A stretch of DNA of 64,000 nt. It comes from Flocculibacter collagenilyticus. Lineage in GTDB: Bacteria; Pseudomonadota; Gammaproteobacteria; Enterobacterales; Alteromonadaceae. Position numbers and translations under genes: made by a program. Below the pieces are notes generated by a model. That model was not told the DNA's origin and did not search any database. It saw nothing but the letters and a program-made list of their open reading frames with translations. The stretch covers positions 2,356,001-2,420,000 of the forward strand of contig NZ_CP059888.1 in NCBI RefSeq assembly GCF_016469335.1. Direction: 5' to 3'. This document shows positions 61,709-64,000 of this stretch, in pieces (positions within the stretch are counted from its first letter, which is position 1; the number at the start of each line of letters is the position of its first letter).

Positions 61709-62395
61709 TTAGTTTGCCGCTATAACATGACTAGTAAATTCATATTTATTAGCCAGTTTCATTACAACGTTATCGCCAGTATACAGCGGCCCAACACCAG
61801 CTGGCGTTCCAGTCATCACAACATCACCTGGCAATAAGGTAAAGTGTTCACTCATTTCTTTAATTTGTTGGCAAATAGACCTGATCATTAAACTACTATT
61901 CGACTTTTGACGAACTGTTTGATTGATAAGTAATTCAAACTCAATAGAGTCGAGTGTAATATTGTGTACTTTCAACTCTTCGAATGGTACAAAAGGGCTT
62001 AAAGGTGCTGAAAAGTCAAAGCCCTTGGCCACTTCCCATGGTCTACCTAATTTTTTTAATCTGGCTTGTACATCTCGTAATGTTAAATCCAAACCAATAC
62101 CTAATCCCCATATTGCAGATTCAACTTCACCTAAGGAAGCATTCTTAAGTGGCTTGCTTATAAGTGCTGTTATCTCAACTTCATTGTGGCATTCACCTTG
62201 GTCAACAGGTATTTTTATGGGGGAATTAAAACAACATACAGAAGTGGTGGGTTTAATAAAAAATAATGCTTCTGGAGCCGTTACACTATTCATTTCTTCA
62301 ATGTGGTCAACATAATTCTGTCCAATACAGATCACCTTCCCTGATGGTAGTTCAATAACTTCATTGGTAATACTTTTATGATGATAAACGTGCAT
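61709..62395 (-). CDS. Fumarylacetoacetate hydrolase-family protein (YcgM-like)
   Basis: The 228-residue protein has the FAH catalytic fold, with CIGQNYVDHIEEMN, the metal-binding HNEVEITALISKPL (H-x-E...E) and LLPGDVVMTGTPAGVGPLYTGD. Size and motifs match YcgM, an acylpyruvase/oxaloacetate decarboxylase type. The exact substrate is inferred only. Confidence 0.9.
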   Translation of the reverse strand: MHVYHHKSITNEVIELPSGKVICIGQNYVDHIEEMNSVTAPEALFFIKPTTSVCCFNSPIKIPVDQGECHNEVEITALISKPLKNASLGEVESAIWGLGIGLDLTLRDVQARLKKLGRPWEVAKGFDFSAPLSPFVPFEELKVHNITLDSIEFELLINQTVRQKSNSSLMIRSICQQIKEMSEHFTLLPGDVVMTGTPAGVGPLYTGDNVVMKLANKYEFTSHVIAAN

Positions 62396-62522
62396 TCAAC
62401 ACTCCGTAAGCATTGCTGAAATGAGTAAATAAAGATAAGTTGTAAGGATCACCGCTTAAGAAAAAGCGCAGTTATTCAGCTTATCTATAGGTTTTTCTGC
62501 CTACAGATAAGCCAGTAGAAAA

Positions 62523-63545
62523 CTAATGCATTCCGTTTTTAATTCGATCTGCTAAATAGCCTATCGTTGTCGCGAAATAATATGAACGGTTCCAGTGCAT
62601 CAGTGTTTTATAGTTATCATAAATTAAGTACGCTCTGCCGTTTTTATCGTCAGGAAATACTAATGCAGCTTTAATTTCTCTATTTGGCAGTGGCTTACCG
62701 TTCATCCTTCGTAAACCTAGCTCATTCCATTGTGGTAGCGTCAGCTCAGTCTTTGACCATTTTTCTAGCCAATCTTTACGTGACTTTGTGCCACGAGGAA
62801 TCGCATGGGCCATATCAAACTCTTTAGGTAATTTAACTTGTCGTCCCCATGTTAATGAGTTATCCCAACCTTCAGTTTTCAAATAATTTGCAATGGACGC
62901 AAACACGTCCGCTTTACTACGCCAAATATCTTTACGGCCATCGCCATCAAAATCTTGCGCATAAGCCATATATGAGGTTGGCATGAATTGCGTTTGCCCC
63001 ATCGCCCCCGCCCAAGAACCTTTTAAGTCTTGAATGTTAATTTTTTCTGATGTGGCAATATCTAATGCGGCATAGATGTTTTTCTTAAATAACGCTTCAC
63101 GACGACCATCATAAGCCAGCGTAGTCAGTGCTGAAATCACAGGAATTTTGCCCTGATGCTTACCAAAACTACTTTCTAATGCCCAAATTGAAACAATAAA
63201 ACGTGGCTGAACACCATAATGGTCTGATATGCGCTTTAATAACTCTCTGTTCTCAGTTGCTAATTTTTTTGCTTTATTTACTACATAGTTATTTACTCGT
63301 TTAGGCAAATACGTATCTAGCGTTTGAACAAATTCTGGTTGCGTTTTATCTGCTTTAACTACTTTCTTACGATAAGTTACGTTTTTAAACGCAGCGTCAA
63401 CTAAAGGTTTAGCATAACCTTTTTCTATCGCTTCAGTTTTTAGTTGTTGCACATATTCATTAAAAGATAGCTTTTGCTCTGAAGCAATGGCCACTTGGCT
63501 AGTCAACGATATGGCAGCGACAACGTAAGACAACATCTTCAACAT
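62523..63545 (-). CDS. Lytic murein transglycosylase B family (MltB-like)
   Basis: The 340-residue exported enzyme cleaves peptidoglycan glycan strands. A signal peptide (about 1-21, VAIA cleavage) has no lipobox, so it is a soluble form. The catalytic Glu is in SIWALESSFGKHQG, and SWAGAMGQTQFMPTSYMAYA and DGDGRKDIWRSKADVFASIA are family motifs. It ends in IGYLADRI. It starts two bases after ycgL, so they are probably co-transcribed. Confidence 0.93.
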   Translation of the reverse strand: MLKMLSYVVAAISLTSQVAIASEQKLSFNEYVQQLKTEAIEKGYAKPLVDAAFKNVTYRKKVVKADKTQPEFVQTLDTYLPKRVNNYVVNKAKKLATENRELLKRISDHYGVQPRFIVSIWALESSFGKHQGKIPVISALTTLAYDGRREALFKKNIYAALDIATSEKINIQDLKGSWAGAMGQTQFMPTSYMAYAQDFDGDGRKDIWRSKADVFASIANYLKTEGWDNSLTWGRQVKLPKEFDMAHAIPRGTKSRKDWLEKWSKTELTLPQWNELGLRRMNGKPLPNREIKAALVFPDDKNGRAYLIYDNYKTLMHWNRSYYFATTIGYLADRIKNGMH

Positions 63546-63547
63546 TG

Positions 63548-63835
63548 TTATTTTCCTGCTTTTTGTTGCTGGTTATTTTCGAGGTGTTGTTTTAATAAAT
63601 TTTCTTTAGGTGGTGGAATTTGTAGGTAGTAACCGTCATCAATAAGCTTTTGTTTTACCTTAGGTAAATCAGCTTGAGCCAATGTTTCTCTCTTTGCTAA
63701 ATTGAGCATAATAACAAAGATAGGTTTTCCAAACGTGTCAAGTAACGCTTCAGGGACAGAAGAAAAATCGTCTTTCTTGGGAAGGTAGAGGTAAGTTTCT
63801 TCTTTAACACTACTTTTATAAATGGCACACAACAT
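63548..63835 (-). CDS. YcgL-domain protein
   Basis: The 95-residue protein has [20 protein letters not shown] at the start and [16 protein letters not shown] near the end, both signature segments of the YcgL family. It is a small soluble alpha/beta protein of unknown function. It is coupled to the transglycosylase gene by a two-base gap. Confidence 0.93.
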   Translation of the reverse strand: MLCAIYKSSVKEETYLYLPKKDDFSSVPEALLDTFGKPIFVIMLNLAKRETLAQADLPKVKQKLIDDGYYLQIPPPKENLLKQHLENNQQQKAGK

Positions 63836-64000
63836 AACTAACCTATCGCATCTTTACTTTATATGAAAATACTAAATACTCGTGTAAAAACACGAATCAC
63901 TCGTTTTATTTTCTTGCCTTCAAAGATGGCAAACTATACCATGAAGCCCTTTAATTACACACCTACAACGGTGAAGTTTTTATAAGAAATGCAACGAAAC
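63836..64000. other. Window edge without an assignable gene
   Basis: A TCGTG/CACGA hairpin occurs near 63879-63898. An ATG at 63989 may begin the next plus-strand gene, but only four codons are visible, too little to identify. Confidence 0.3.

Overview
The window reads as a stretch of chromosome from a marine gammaproteobacterium of the Alteromonadales, most likely Colwelliaceae (Thalassotalea/Colwellia-like). This is an inference from gene content and order (tol-pal next to ruvABC, smc-zipA-ligA, cmoAB, fadIJ, a MoxR/Bat operon, DUF3379 beside an ECF sigma factor, ycgL/ycgN genes), the AT-rich base composition and a tandem tRNA-Lys array. No ribosomal RNA, prophage, integron or CRISPR array was seen.

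Layout. 1-1350: the tail of xthA, a DUF4440-type secreted protein gene split by a small palindromic transposon-like element, and a cupin. 1459-9234: two small membrane proteins, ligA, zipA and smc, all on the minus strand. 9455-12900: an AI-2E-type permease, tRNA-Ser(GGA), nadA and six identical tRNA-Lys(TTT) genes behind one good promoter. 12981-18122: the cell-envelope operon ybgC-tolQ-tolR-tolA-tolB-pal-cpoB. 18123-18764: an intergenic region with a well-formed promoter and intrinsic terminator on the strand opposite to its neighbours, a candidate small RNA gene. 18765-22969: ruvC-ruvA-ruvB and aspS. 23171-26026: a receptor with three periplasmic binding domains and a GGDEF output. 26201-31457: cmoA-cmoB, a LysR regulator, purM-purN and a DUF3108 protein. 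31458-34075: a decayed accessory patch with REP-like repeats, a 3'-truncated serine hydrolase, a frameshifted lipoprotein and orphan small ORFs. 34076-38216: a GNAT enzyme and the fadI-fadJ beta-oxidation pair behind a FadR-like operator. 38651-46098: a six-gene MoxR/VWA (Bat) operon, followed by a second, shorter copy of the palindromic element. 46401-52055: an ECF sigma/DUF3379 pair, an outer-membrane barrel, a REC-CheC protein with a PAS-GGDEF cyclase, an exported thiol peroxidase, and a small heat-shock protein with a sigma-32 promoter. 52223-63835: gltS, an AraC-type regulator with a membrane domain, an exported lumazine-binding/DJ-1 fusion, an alpha/beta hydrolase, adk, htpG (also with a sigma-32 promoter), cysZ, ycgN, an FAH-family enzyme, a lytic transglycosylase and ycgL.

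Most of the window is conserved housekeeping DNA. The items that stand out are: (1) the two-copy palindromic mobile element whose terminal repeats are themselves hairpins; (2) the candidate orphan small RNA at 18516-18677; (3) two heat-shock promoters, one with a long structured leader that could be an RNA thermometer; (4) a ruvC gene that seems to lack a normal start codon in the expected place; (5) the decayed patch at 31.5-34 kb. Coordinates were read by eye, and protein families were assigned by recognition without any database search.
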